Below are positions 40,924 to 48,833 of a DNA stretch of 64,000 nt, in pieces. The notes beneath the pieces are model-generated. The model did not search any database. It was not told the origin of the DNA and saw nothing but the letters and a program-made list of their open reading frames with translations. The DNA lies in contig NZ_JANIFJ010000001.1 in NCBI RefSeq assembly GCF_024519155.1, positions 1,178,001 to 1,242,000 of the forward strand, given 5' to 3'. Positions within the stretch are counted from its first letter, which is position 1. The number at the start of each line of letters is the position of its first letter. Source of the stretch: Mangrovibrevibacter kandeliae. GTDB taxonomy: Bacteria > Pseudomonadota > Alphaproteobacteria > Rhizobiales > Rhizobiaceae. Both the position numbers and the translations under genes were made by a program.

Positions 40924-42030
40924 ATGCCCAAGTTCATCCGCGTCTCGGCCGATGAGGCTCAGACGGCGCGCAAGGATTCAATCGACGCCACCGGGACGCT
41001 GGTGAAGGGCGTGCCGATGACACCGGAGATCGCGAAGGCGGTCTCGTGGAACGCCGAGACCCGTTCGGCTCGGTTCGTCATGTCGGCGGAGGTGACCGAC
41101 CGAATGGGCGATGTGGTTGTCCAGGAGGGACTCGACACGACGAACTTCACGGCCAACCCGCAGGCGCTGCTCTTCCACAATTCGCGGTCATGGCCGATCG
41201 GTAAATGGGTGGACGTGGAGAAGAACCTGACCGGGCGTCCGAAGCGGACCGAGGGCACGATGATGCTCCTGGCCAAGGGCGATGACGCCGATTCTGACCG
41301 CGCCGCTGTTCATCTCGCCGCGGGCACGATGCGGACCGTCAGCATCGGCTTCCGCCCCGATTGGGATGCGGTCGAAGCAATCCGCGACGACGAGGGCCAC
41401 TTCACCGGGTACCGCTTCCTGCAGGCTGAGCTCTACGAGTGCAGCCTGGTGCCGGTGCCGGCGCTGCCGGCAGCGACCATGAAGGCGATTGCACCGGGCA
41501 TGCTGTCGAAGGAGGCGCTTGAGCTGATCGAGATGACGCTCGACACTTTCGCGCTGGATCCCCGCACCGGGCTGGTCATCTCTCGCGACACGCTGGAGGC
41601 GCAGTACCGCCAGACGACCGGCGACCGTACGGCGATCGTCATCTCTGACGCGCAGATCGAGACCATAGTCCGAGGCGTGCGCGAAGGCCTGGTCGCTGCC
41701 GAGGCTCAGCGTGGCGCCGCGAAGCCGGCCAAGCCGACCGAGGAAGAGCAGGGCGTGGAAAAGCCTGATCCAGCGTCCGACGAGAAGCAGAAGACGATTG
41801 CGGTCGTGCGCGAGCACGCCCGGCAGTCGGCGGAACCGGGCCTGTGGTCGAAGCTCCTCGGCGCGCTGATGCCGAAGGAGAACATCCCGGTCGCGTGGCG
41901 CGATCCCGTCGTTGAGGATGCCGCCCCTCCTGAGCCCATCTCGCTCTCAGTCGAGGACAAGGCTGCGATCGACGAGCGCGTACAGAACCGAATCCGCGCC
42001 ACCGAACGGCGCGTCACCGAACCGGCATAG
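40924..42030 (+). CDS. Prohead maturation protease, HK97/S78 type
   Basis: A 368-residue capsid protease. The N-terminal 190 residues carry the herpesvirus-protease fold with H85 in ALLFHNSRSW and S140 in MRTVSIGF, followed by CSLVPVPALP. The C-terminal 170 residues are charged and helical and may act as scaffold. The major capsid protein is separate and has its own delta-like N-terminus. Confidence 0.9.
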   Translation: MPKFIRVSADEAQTARKDSIDATGTLVKGVPMTPEIAKAVSWNAETRSARFVMSAEVTDRMGDVVVQEGLDTTNFTANPQALLFHNSRSWPIGKWVDVEKNLTGRPKRTEGTMMLLAKGDDADSDRAAVHLAAGTMRTVSIGFRPDWDAVEAIRDDEGHFTGYRFLQAELYECSLVPVPALPAATMKAIAPGMLSKEALELIEMTLDTFALDPRTGLVISRDTLEAQYRQTTGDRTAIVISDAQIETIVRGVREGLVAAEAQRGAAKPAKPTEEEQGVEKPDPASDEKQKTIAVVREHARQSAEPGLWSKLLGALMPKENIPVAWRDPVVEDAAPPEPISLSVEDKAAIDERVQNRIRATERRVTEPA

Positions 42031-42062
42031 CCGCCGGCGCATCGCCCGCAAGGGCATCACGG

Positions 42063-42086
42063 GGCCGTCCATGTGGGCGGCCTTTT
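42063..42086 (+). terminator. Intrinsic terminator or attenuator before the capsid gene
   Basis: 8-bp stem GGCCGTCC/GGGCGGCC (one GU pair), 4-base loop, then TTTTTCTTT, 24 bases upstream of the capsid ATG. It would lower read-through from the protease side unless antiterminated or unless a separate promoter drives capsid. Confidence 0.65.
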
Positions 42087-42109
42087 TCTTTGGAACGAGG
42101 AGTTTTCTG

Positions 42110-43423
42110 ATGCTCAAGGAGCTGAAGGAAAAGCTGGCGGCTGGCACTTCGCAGCTTGCCGTGCTGAAGGCAAAGGCGTTCGCGGACGGGGCGACGCAGG
42201 CGGATCTCGATGCGCTGAACAAGCATCTCGATACGCTGGACGTGATCGAGGAGCAGGTGAAGGCTGCCGAGCGTGCCGAGAAGCGTCTCGCCGATGCCGC
42301 CAAGCCGGCCGATGGCGGGCAGGAGCGCGGGTCGGCGCCGGCGCAGGTGAAGGCGCCGAACACGGCTGAGGAGAAGCTGGCGCTGGCCTGCCAGTCGCTC
42401 TTTCTCGCCAAGAGCGAGTATGGCAGCACCTCGGCGAAGAACGTGCTGAAGGCGATGCAGGAACTCGGCTACGGCAAGGCCGCCGACGAGTTCGGCGCGA
42501 TCAACAAGGCCAACACCACCCTGACCGGCGCGTCCGGTGGGTTCCTGGTGGCCGAGAACTTCGACCGCACCTTCATCGACCTGCTCTACGTGCAGTCGAG
42601 CTTCATGGCGGGCAACCCGCGGCGAATCCCGATGCCGGAGGGCAACTATCGGCAGGCGGGGGCGCTGACCGGCGCGACGGCGCAGTACCGCGGCGAGGGT
42701 GACGACATCGCGACGTCGAATCCCACCTTCCGCTCGATCGACATGAGCGCGCATCTGCTGTCAGCGATCGTGCCGGTGACCAACCAGCTGCTGCGCTACT
42801 CGCTTAACGAGGCGGGGTCGTTCATCCGCGCGGACGGTGCCATGGCGATGTCGCTGAAGATGGACCAGATGGCCTATCTCGGCTCCGGGACCGGCGATGT
42901 CCCGACCGGCATCATGAACCTGTCGGGCATCAACAAGATCGCAGTCGCCTCGGCCACGACCGCCACGCCGACCCTCGCGCAGATCGAGGCCGATGCCAAC
43001 AAGCTGCTGGGGAAGATCAATCTGTATCCCGCACTCGGCATCGGCGCCGAGTGGCGCTTCGCGCCGCGCTCCTGGCTCTACCTCAGCACGCTGCGCAACG
43101 TGAACGACGAGCTCGTCTATCCGGAGATGGCGAACGGCATGTGGCGCGGTCTGCCGGCGCGCAAGGCGGGCACCTTCCCGACGAACCTCGGCGCCGGGAC
43201 GAACGAGACGTACATCGCACTCATCTCGTTCGGGTCGGTGCTGTTCGGCGAAGCGAAGGGCCTCTCGATCGACATCTCGAGCGAGGCGTCCTACCGCGAC
43301 GGCAACGGCGACCTGCAGTCGCTGTGGTCGACCGACTCGACCGGCTTCCGCTTCATGATGGAGCACGACTTCGACGCCCGCTACGTCGAGTCCGTAAACG
43401 TCCTCACCGGCGTGAAGTTCTGA
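42110..43423 (+). CDS. Major capsid protein, HK97 fold
   Basis: A 437-residue capsid protein. Residues 1-75 are a charged coiled coil (LKELKEKLAAGTSQLAVLKA) like the HK97 delta domain removed by the protease. The folded part shows TLTGASGGFLVAENFDRTFI, RRIPMPEGNY, SAIVPVTNQLLRYSLNEAGS and GSGTGDVPTGIMN, typical of the family. ATG at 42110 has GAGGAG upstream. Confidence 0.93.
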   Translation: MLKELKEKLAAGTSQLAVLKAKAFADGATQADLDALNKHLDTLDVIEEQVKAAERAEKRLADAAKPADGGQERGSAPAQVKAPNTAEEKLALACQSLFLAKSEYGSTSAKNVLKAMQELGYGKAADEFGAINKANTTLTGASGGFLVAENFDRTFIDLLYVQSSFMAGNPRRIPMPEGNYRQAGALTGATAQYRGEGDDIATSNPTFRSIDMSAHLLSAIVPVTNQLLRYSLNEAGSFIRADGAMAMSLKMDQMAYLGSGTGDVPTGIMNLSGINKIAVASATTATPTLAQIEADANKLLGKINLYPALGIGAEWRFAPRSWLYLSTLRNVNDELVYPEMANGMWRGLPARKAGTFPTNLGAGTNETYIALISFGSVLFGEAKGLSIDISSEASYRDGNGDLQSLWSTDSTGFRFMMEHDFDARYVESVNVLTGVKF

Positions 43424-43433
43424 CGAGCCTGCT

Positions 43434-43453
43434 GGCCGGCTTCCGGGCCGGCC
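43434..43453. other. Hairpin after the capsid gene
   Basis: 7-bp GGCCGGC/GCCGGCC stem with loop TTCCGG, 8 bases beyond the capsid stop. Without a T tract it more likely stabilises the capsid mRNA end than terminates. Confidence 0.4.
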
Positions 43454-43505
43454 TCCTCTGAACGAGGCGCGGCTCAGCCAGCCTCATCTCCACACGGAGC
43501 TGAAA

Positions 43506-43949
43506 ATGAAGATGGTGAAGAGCACCGGGCTCGTCCCGGTGAAGTTTCTGCGCGCGAATGGCCCCTATTCGGAGGGTCAGATCGCCGGCCTCGATCCGGC
43601 CATGGTCAAGCGGCTGAAGGCCGGCAAGACGGCGGTGATCGAGGAAGTCGCGGCCGAGAAGGGCGTCGAGACGGTGACGGTCGACGACGAGTCGCTGCAG
43701 GCGGTCCCCGAGACGCCGGCGCTGGGTGGCGATCGCCATCTGCCGCCTCTCGCCAGCGACCGTCTGCCCGGTCGCAACCGCCTCAGCGAGACCGAGATCC
43801 TGACGCCTTCCGCTGCACCGGAGGCGCCCGACAGCCCGAAGGCGGCCGAGGATTCGGACAAGGCGACGGTCGACGATCCCGAAGCGCACGATGACAAGAC
43901 GCCGGCCACGCCGCCGGCGCCGCCGCTGCCGACCCGCAAGACCAAGTAG
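43506..43949 (+). CDS. Small head-associated protein with low-complexity tail
   Basis: A 147-residue protein. The N-terminus (VPVKFLRANGPYSEGQIAGL, then AMVKRLKAGKTAVI) is a small module often found just after capsid genes; the last 80 residues are disordered, rich in Pro, Ala, Asp and Lys. A decoration or stabilisation role is possible. A shorter protein at 47479 has the same type of module. Confidence 0.6.
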   Translation: MKMVKSTGLVPVKFLRANGPYSEGQIAGLDPAMVKRLKAGKTAVIEEVAAEKGVETVTVDDESLQAVPETPALGGDRHLPPLASDRLPGRNRLSETEILTPSAAPEAPDSPKAAEDSDKATVDDPEAHDDKTPATPPAPPLPTRKTK

Positions 43950-43956
43950 CGGTCCA

Positions 43957-44148
43957 ATGACCGCCAAGAGCAACTGGCCCGGCCGTCGTCGATCGATGGC
44001 CGGTGCATACCATTCGACGGACATGCAGGCCGACCGCGGCGACTACCGCGCGCCGCAGCCGCGCGAGGAGACAAAGAGCGATGCACCTCACCAGGATCGC
44101 GCCTCCCACCGTGCTCAGCGTGAGCGTCTCGACCGTCAAGGCAAATAA
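43957..44148 (+). CDS. Possible 63-residue basic protein
   Basis: ATG at 43957, 7 bases after the previous stop, opens a hydrophilic product (MTAKSNWPGRRRSMAGAYHS) that overlaps the next gene by 68 bases. The overlap and bland composition leave it uncertain; it may merely be read-through sequence. Confidence 0.3.
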   Translation: MTAKSNWPGRRRSMAGAYHSTDMQADRGDYRAPQPREETKSDAPHQDRASHRAQRERLDRQGK

Positions 44149-44680
44149 GCGCGTCAGCCACACTTCGGAGGACACGCTGATCGAAGGCTGGATCCGAGCC
44201 GCGGAGGAAATCATCGAGCTCGGCACCAATCGATCGATCATGGAGCAGACCTTCAAGCTCACGGTCAGCATGGTGCGTCCGACCGTCACGCTCTTCCGCC
44301 CGCCCATGGAAGGCGAAATCTTGAGCATCGTGTCGGCGAAGACGACGATGGGCGGCTTCACCACCGATCTGGACGCCTCGGCAGCGACGTTTGGTGTGGA
44401 GTCCATGCTGCCGATTGTGCGCTTTGACGAGGTGCGCGAGATCGACAGCGGGTCAATGGAGATCGTCTACAAGACCGGCGTCGCCGATCCGCAAGCGGTT
44501 CCTGCCGGTGTGAAGCAGGCGGTCCTGCTGCTGGCCTCGCACTTCTACAGCAATCGCGAAGAGGCGACCTTCGACGCACGAGCCCGCGGCATCGGCAAGG
44601 CGATCCCTTACGGGGCCGAGCACTTCATTTCGCGCTATCGGATCCCGAACGCGAACATGCCGGTGAACGAGGCGGTCTGA
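44081..44680 (+). CDS. Head-tail connector, gp6-like
   Basis: A 199-residue adaptor that docks below the portal. The helical pattern (EDTLIEGWIRAAEEIIELGT, then SIMEQTFKLTV) and the C-terminal helix GVKQAVLLLASHFYSNREEA are characteristic of gp6-like connector proteins. ATG at 44081 is preceded by GAGGAGA. Confidence 0.78.
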   Translation: MHLTRIAPPTVLSVSVSTVKANKRVSHTSEDTLIEGWIRAAEEIIELGTNRSIMEQTFKLTVSMVRPTVTLFRPPMEGEILSIVSAKTTMGGFTTDLDASAATFGVESMLPIVRFDEVREIDSGSMEIVYKTGVADPQAVPAGVKQAVLLLASHFYSNREEATFDARARGIGKAIPYGAEHFISRYRIPNANMPVNEAV

Positions 44681-45354
44681 TGGACGACGCGGCCGGCGAG
44701 CGGAACACCGAGGTGCTGGTCGAGCAGTCTGTGGACGTGCGCGTCGATGGCGTGCCGACCGAGGAATGGTCCACCGTCACGACGTTGTGGGCGCGCGCCG
44801 AGACACGGCAGGCCGACCAAGTGATGCGCTTTGGCGTCGAGCTGTCGCGCAAGGTCTACTCGCTGCAGTTCGCCTGGATGGACGGCATAGCCGTCACCGA
44901 CTTCATGCGCCTGCGCATCGGCGGCAAGGTGTTCGACATCTCGTCGATCGACCGGGACGAGGACTTGAAGCGTCGCGTCACGGTGATCGCCGTGGAGAGC
45001 GAGGCGGATCCGGCACGCGCCCGGGAGGAGTGGCGGCAGAAGATGCGCACCGGCGAGATCGTCGTGCTGCAGCGAAACGACTTTGACGCAGGCGCACAGG
45101 AGGAGATGGTGCGCGCCATCGTGAGCGGCTACTCGGCGGACGAGGTCGTCGGCGGCGTAGACGTCGGGGACCGCAAGATTCAGATCTTCGCCGAGGACGT
45201 CACCTTCGCCGACGGCATCCGTGAGGGCGATCAGATTGTCCTCCGCCCAGTAACGCCGTCGGCGCGAACGCTGCGGGTGGCTAGCGTCGACGACTCGACC
45301 CACCGCGTCTCTGGCATCCTTCTCGCTTACGAGCTCGTGGCAACGGGTGCTTGA
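44680..45354 (+). CDS. Head-closure/head-tail adaptor protein
   Basis: A 224-residue protein. The first 110 residues follow the SPP1 gp16/HK97-type head-closure family (EWSTVTTLWARAETRQADQV, MRLRIGGKVFDISSIDRDED, KRRVTVIAVES). The remaining part is an extra beta domain. Shares its first base with the upstream stop. Confidence 0.72.
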   Translation: MDDAAGERNTEVLVEQSVDVRVDGVPTEEWSTVTTLWARAETRQADQVMRFGVELSRKVYSLQFAWMDGIAVTDFMRLRIGGKVFDISSIDRDEDLKRRVTVIAVESEADPARAREEWRQKMRTGEIVVLQRNDFDAGAQEEMVRAIVSGYSADEVVGGVDVGDRKIQIFAEDVTFADGIREGDQIVLRPVTPSARTLRVASVDDSTHRVSGILLAYELVATGA

Positions 45355-46034
45355 TGGCGCGCTCCGCAGTCTCTCGCGTTGATCCGTTCAGCCGCCAGGT
45401 GGCGGCTTTCATGGATGACGTGGTCTCGCCAGAAGGTCGGGCGAAGCGGCTGGCGGATGTGGCGCGTGCGGAGGTCGATATCGCGCGGCAGACGAACAAT
45501 CGCGTCGCCGGCGCCGAGGTGCCGTTCGATCAGTATGTGGACGGACGGAAGGGCGCGCCGGTCGAGACGGTTCGCGCTGGCGGTCTGGTGTTCGCCGAGT
45601 GGCGTTTCCTCGGCGAGGTACTGCAGTGGATCAGCGCCGCGCTGGTGGCTGCCTCGCCAGTGCGGAGCGGACGCTTCTCGCAATCGCACCTCCTGATCAT
45701 CGACGACGTCGAGTATGATCCGAAGGGCGCCCTGCCGGAGACTTTCGACGAGGCCGTGTTCGTCAACTCACAGCCGTATGCGCGCAAGCTCGAACGCGGG
45801 CTTTCGGCTCAGGCACCGCAGGGAGTGTTTCAGGCCGTCGCTGCCGTGGCGGATCGGCGCTTCGGCAATCTCGCCGACGTCAGGTTCAGCTTTCGTCCGC
45901 TCACCGGCGCGTCCGCGCTGAACAACTGGGCGGAGCGTACCACGATGTTCAAGGTGGGCCGGCGCCGGATGAGCGATCGCGAGCGGCACGACTGGCTCCG
46001 CCGGCAGCCCTCGATTTCTGTGAGATCGTACTGA
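45354..46034 (+). CDS. Neck/tail-completion protein, HK97 gp10-like
   Basis: A 226-residue protein placed where gp10-like neck proteins occur. Segments GLVFAEWRFLGEVLQWISAA, SPVRSGRFSQSHLLIID and VFVNSQPYARKLERGLSAQ contain the family features: a P.rtG.yr loop and a YA..lE strand. Basic C-terminal end. Confidence 0.65.
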   Translation: MARSAVSRVDPFSRQVAAFMDDVVSPEGRAKRLADVARAEVDIARQTNNRVAGAEVPFDQYVDGRKGAPVETVRAGGLVFAEWRFLGEVLQWISAALVAASPVRSGRFSQSHLLIIDDVEYDPKGALPETFDEAVFVNSQPYARKLERGLSAQAPQGVFQAVAAVADRRFGNLADVRFSFRPLTGASALNNWAERTTMFKVGRRRMSDRERHDWLRRQPSISVRSY

Positions 46035-46444
46035 TGGCCCATCCGATCGTCGACCAAGCCTTCAGGGCCCAGCTTGAGTCGAGCTTTAGCGGCTGCCAGA
46101 TCTATCCCGAGGGAATGGCGACCGCGCCGACTGACGGCAGCGCCTTCCTCGTTCTCCAGTTCCCGTTCTCCACGAGCGAGCAGATCTCGGTCGGCGATCC
46201 GGGAAACAACGTCTATCGGGAGGAGGGGGCCGCTCGCTTCGTTCTCAGCGTGCCGCGGAACCGGCCGGCCATCGAGAGCGGGCGGCAGTGGGCCGCCGAG
46301 ATCGCCAACCTCTTTCGCGGCAATCGCTTCGACGGGGTGCTCACCTTTGCGCCCACGTCCCCGGTGACGGACGATGAGAACGACACCGGCAGCTACTACC
46401 GCTTGGCGTGGGTCTGCCCCTACCAGTTCGACCTCTTCGGGTAG
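46034..46444 (+). CDS. Tail terminator/completion protein (DUF4128-like)
   Basis: A 136-residue tail-terminator that caps the growing tail. Shows FLVLQFPFSTSEQISVGDPG, REEGAARFVLSVPRNRPAIE and the C-terminus RLAWVCPYQFDLFG. The same C-terminal motif survives as the relic at 2767-2832 outside the prophage. Confidence 0.72.
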   Translation: MAHPIVDQAFRAQLESSFSGCQIYPEGMATAPTDGSAFLVLQFPFSTSEQISVGDPGNNVYREEGAARFVLSVPRNRPAIESGRQWAAEIANLFRGNRFDGVLTFAPTSPVTDDENDTGSYYRLAWVCPYQFDLFG

Positions 46445-46470
46445 AGCGCTCAGCGCCTTCCGCAATCGTA

Positions 46471-46498
46471 AGCCCTGGCTGCCCAGCCGGGGCTTTTT
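46471..46498 (+). terminator. Intrinsic terminator between tail terminator and tail tube
   Basis: 10-bp stem AGCCCTGGCT/AGCCGGGGCT with one wobble, loop GCCC, then TTTTT. It separates head-completion genes from the tail tube gene. Confidence 0.75.
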
Positions 46499-46546
46499 CG
46501 TATCTGCGCCCTGGGCAAGCGCATCCCTCAGATGGAGCTGACCGAA

Positions 46547-47476
46547 ATGGTTGGTATCAACTCGAGCAAGACGCGCCTGGCCTATGTGCCGGAGGTGACG
46601 TGGGGCACCACGCCGGCGACCCCGGCCTTCAAGAACCTGCGCTTCACCGGAGAAGGTCTGAACGCCGACAAGGAAACGGTCACGTCGAACGAGATCCGGC
46701 CGGACCGGAACGTGTCGGATGTGATCCAGGTGGGGCGCTCGGCGGCTGGCAACATCAACGCGGAGTTCAGCTACGGCACCTTCGACGCGCTCTTCGAAAG
46801 CGCGCTCGGCGGCGCCTTCGCGACCGACGTCCTGAAGAACGGTATCCTGCAGAAGGCCATGACCTTCGAGAAGACGTTCAAGAAGGCGGATGGCTCGAGC
46901 GTCTTCCACCGTTTCCCGGGCGCGGTGGTCAACACGATGCAGCTTTCGGTGACGTCGAAGCAGACCATCGGGCTCGTCTTCAACGTGATGAGCAAGGGGG
47001 TGGCTGCCGCCACGACTGCCATCACGGGCGCGACCTACGCGGATGCCAACAGCAACACCGTGCTGTCGGCGGCGACAGATTTCGCGAGCCTGACGATGCC
47101 CGAGCTGTCCTCCGTCCCGATCATCAAGGGGCTGACGATCAACACGACCAACAACCTCCGTCAGCAGGACGGGGTCGGCTCCATCGACTCCTACGGCATC
47201 GGCGACGGCCGCTTCGAGGTGACCGGGTCGCTCAACGCCTACTTCGAAGGCGGCGGGCTCTACGACGCCTTCATCGACCACTCGGCGCTGTCGCTGAGCT
47301 TCACGCTCGGCACTGCGGCGGGCTCCCGCTATACCGTCGTCCTGCCGAAGGTGAAGATCACGAGCGGCACCATCACTGCGGGTGGGAACGATCAGGAGGT
47401 CATGGCTGACCTGAACTTCCAAGCGCTCTACGCCGACGGCATCGCCGCGACGATGCAGATCACCCGGGCGGTCTGA
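46547..47476 (+). CDS. Major tail (tube) protein
   Basis: A 309-residue structural protein of the tail tube: SKTRLAYVPEVTWGTTPATP at the N-terminus, NEIRPDRNVSDVIQVGRSAA, GNINAEFSYGTFDALFESAL and an Ig-like C-terminal domain (GLTINTTNNLRQQ and onward). ATG at 46547 has GGAG 8 bases upstream, better than the ATG 5 codons earlier. Own terminator-bounded unit, fitting high expression. Confidence 0.88.
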   Translation: MVGINSSKTRLAYVPEVTWGTTPATPAFKNLRFTGEGLNADKETVTSNEIRPDRNVSDVIQVGRSAAGNINAEFSYGTFDALFESALGGAFATDVLKNGILQKAMTFEKTFKKADGSSVFHRFPGAVVNTMQLSVTSKQTIGLVFNVMSKGVAAATTAITGATYADANSNTVLSAATDFASLTMPELSSVPIIKGLTINTTNNLRQQDGVGSIDSYGIGDGRFEVTGSLNAYFEGGGLYDAFIDHSALSLSFTLGTAAGSRYTVVLPKVKITSGTITAGGNDQEVMADLNFQALYADGIAATMQITRAV

Positions 47477-47478
47477 CG

Positions 47479-47661
47479 ATGGGCGAGAAGATGACCGTGC
47501 TCGCCGGCTTCAGCGAGTATGTCGACGGCGTCGAGGTGCATCACGCCAAGGGCGACGAAATCGCGGTTCCCGCGGAGCGCGCCGAACAGATGCGCGAAGC
47601 CGGGCTCGCCCGCTCCAAGCCGTCGCCGAAGGCTTCCACGAATCCCGATAAGGCCGGCTGA
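47479..47661 (+). CDS. Unknown 60-residue tail-region protein
   Basis: Small protein (MTVLAGFSEYVDGVEVHHAK, then VPAERAEQMREAGLARSKP) resembling in outline the first module of the post-capsid protein at 43506. Lies between the tail tube and chaperone genes; function unknown. Confidence 0.55.
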   Translation: MGEKMTVLAGFSEYVDGVEVHHAKGDEIAVPAERAEQMREAGLARSKPSPKASTNPDKAG

Positions 47662-47684
47662 GGCCGAACCCTTCTGCGCAGAAC

Positions 47685-47715
47685 GGCGGCCGGGGGGTTC
47701 GGGACTCCGGCCGCC
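47685..47715. other. Strong hairpin before the tail chaperone gene
   Basis: 9-bp perfect stem GGCGGCCGG/CCGGCCGCC with a 13-base loop, 25 bases upstream of the chaperone ATG. No T tract. May tune expression of the chaperones relative to the abundant tube protein. Confidence 0.45.
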
Positions 47716-47740
47716 ACCTTCCCGAACAAGGACCGAAGAC

Positions 47741-48148
47741 ATGAACCTGTATGAGCAGTTCTCGACCGATCAGGATGCGGAGAGCGGCCGCGGCATCAGT
47801 CTCCGCTACGGCGAGGGCATCAACATCACGATCCACCGGGCAGGCGGTGCCAATCGCAAGTTCCTGCGGCGCTACGAGGCGAAGACGAAGCCGTACACGC
47901 GGCAGATCCAGAACGGCACGATGGATGAGGAGGTGAGCCGTCAGCTGATGGCCGAGCTCTACGCCGAAACCGTGATCGTCGGATGGGAGGGCGTCACGGA
48001 TCGTGAGGGGAACCCGCTGCAGTTCAATGTCGAGAACGCGACGAAGCTTTTGCTGGACCTCCCGGAACTCTTCCGCGACATCCAGGGTGCCGCCCAGGAC
48101 CGGTCGCTGTTCCTCGCCGACGCCGCAGAGGCCGTCGAGGGAAACTAA
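47741..48148 (+). CDS. Tail assembly chaperone, short form (lambda G-like)
   Basis: A 135-residue chaperone that coats the tape measure during tail assembly. Segments include GINITIHRAGGANRKFLRRY, EEVSRQLMAELYAETVIVGW and FNVENATKLLLDLPELFRDI. It ends EAVEGN-TAA, and the final codons contain the frameshift heptamer G GGA AAC. Confidence 0.78.
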   Translation: MNLYEQFSTDQDAESGRGISLRYGEGINITIHRAGGANRKFLRRYEAKTKPYTRQIQNGTMDEEVSRQLMAELYAETVIVGWEGVTDREGNPLQFNVENATKLLLDLPELFRDIQGAAQDRSLFLADAAEAVEGN

Positions 48149-48495
48149 CCGAGAGCCTGCGCTGGCTCCTCCAATGGGGCGCGCAGGCTGACTGGTTCGC
48201 AGATCTCGCTGCAGAGGGGAAGCCGACGCAGGCTTGGCTGAACAGGACCGAAGCGCTGCCGCATCTCGCATGGCTGATGCAGGCGTTCTTTGACCTGTCG
48301 GCCTCGCGCTCGCTCGTCATGGGCGGCGAGGGGCCGATCCCTCTTTCCGAGATCCTCGCCTACTGCCAGATGTTCGGCGTCAACGACGTCGACGAGCGGG
48401 GAGACTTCCTCCGCGTGATCAGGGCGATGGACGAGGCCTATCTTGAGGAACGGCACCGGCAGCGCGAGGCCGCCGAGGAGACACCGCAGAGATGA
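47741..48495 (+). CDS. Tail assembly chaperone, frameshifted long form (lambda GT-like)
   Basis: A -1 shift on GGGAAAC at 48139-48145 would continue ...EGN-LTESLRWLLQWGAQ and run to 48495, giving about 251 residues. The downstream part (WFADLAAEGKPTQAWLNRTE, LAYCQMFGVNDVDERGDF) has no convincing start of its own before an internal ATG at 48277, which supports frameshift expression. This arrangement matches lambda G/GT and is widespread in siphoviruses. Confidence 0.78.
48139..48145 (+). other. Programmed -1 frameshift slippery site
   Basis: Heptamer G GGA AAC in the correct zero-frame register, directly before TAA (48146-48148). It conforms to X XXY YYZ and is nearly the lambda site GGGAAAG. 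Confidence 0.8.
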
Positions 48496-48515
48496 TGCGC
48501 CATGTGTCGGGTCGA

Positions 48516-48755
48516 CTACGGCGCCTTCCAGCCCGACGCCTCGCAGAGATCAAGTTGCGCCCGAGCCTCTAGGAAGTCGCCGCCTTCACGGACCTGAAGG
48601 AGCGCGTTCGAGCACTCGTCGTTGAGCCTCTGATCCAGCAGAGCTCGACGTTGATCATCGGCAGTGACCTTCGCCTGCTGTCGATCCAAGAAGAACCCGC
48701 CGGTCGCAGCAATCACCGCGATGCACGCCGCCCCGATAAGAAATCGAAGAACCAT
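48516..48755 (-). CDS. Antisense small membrane-anchored protein (moron 1)
   Basis: A 79-residue product on the strand opposite to the late operon. The N-terminus is an uncleaved-type signal anchor (VLRFLIGAACIAVIAATGGF) followed by a charged helical periplasmic part with two Cys (NDECSNALLQV, LDLCEASG). GGAGAAGG precedes the ATG, and a possible promoter TTGGCG-17-TAGGGT lies upstream. Likely expressed in the lysogen; function unknown. Confidence 0.6.
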   Translation of the reverse strand: MVLRFLIGAACIAVIAATGGFFLDRQQAKVTADDQRRALLDQRLNDECSNALLQVREGGDFLEARAQLDLCEASGWKAP

Positions 48756-48833
48756 TGCCTTCTCCCTGTGAGGGCACCCTAACGGAACCTCTACGGCTCG
48801 CCAATCGGCGGGCCGTCTCGTTTGAGGACACCT

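Noticed and set aside
45830-47422. 530-codon minus-strand frame across neck and tail tube genes
   Set aside because: Antisense shadow with no recognisable domain; late genes on the plus strand are well supported.
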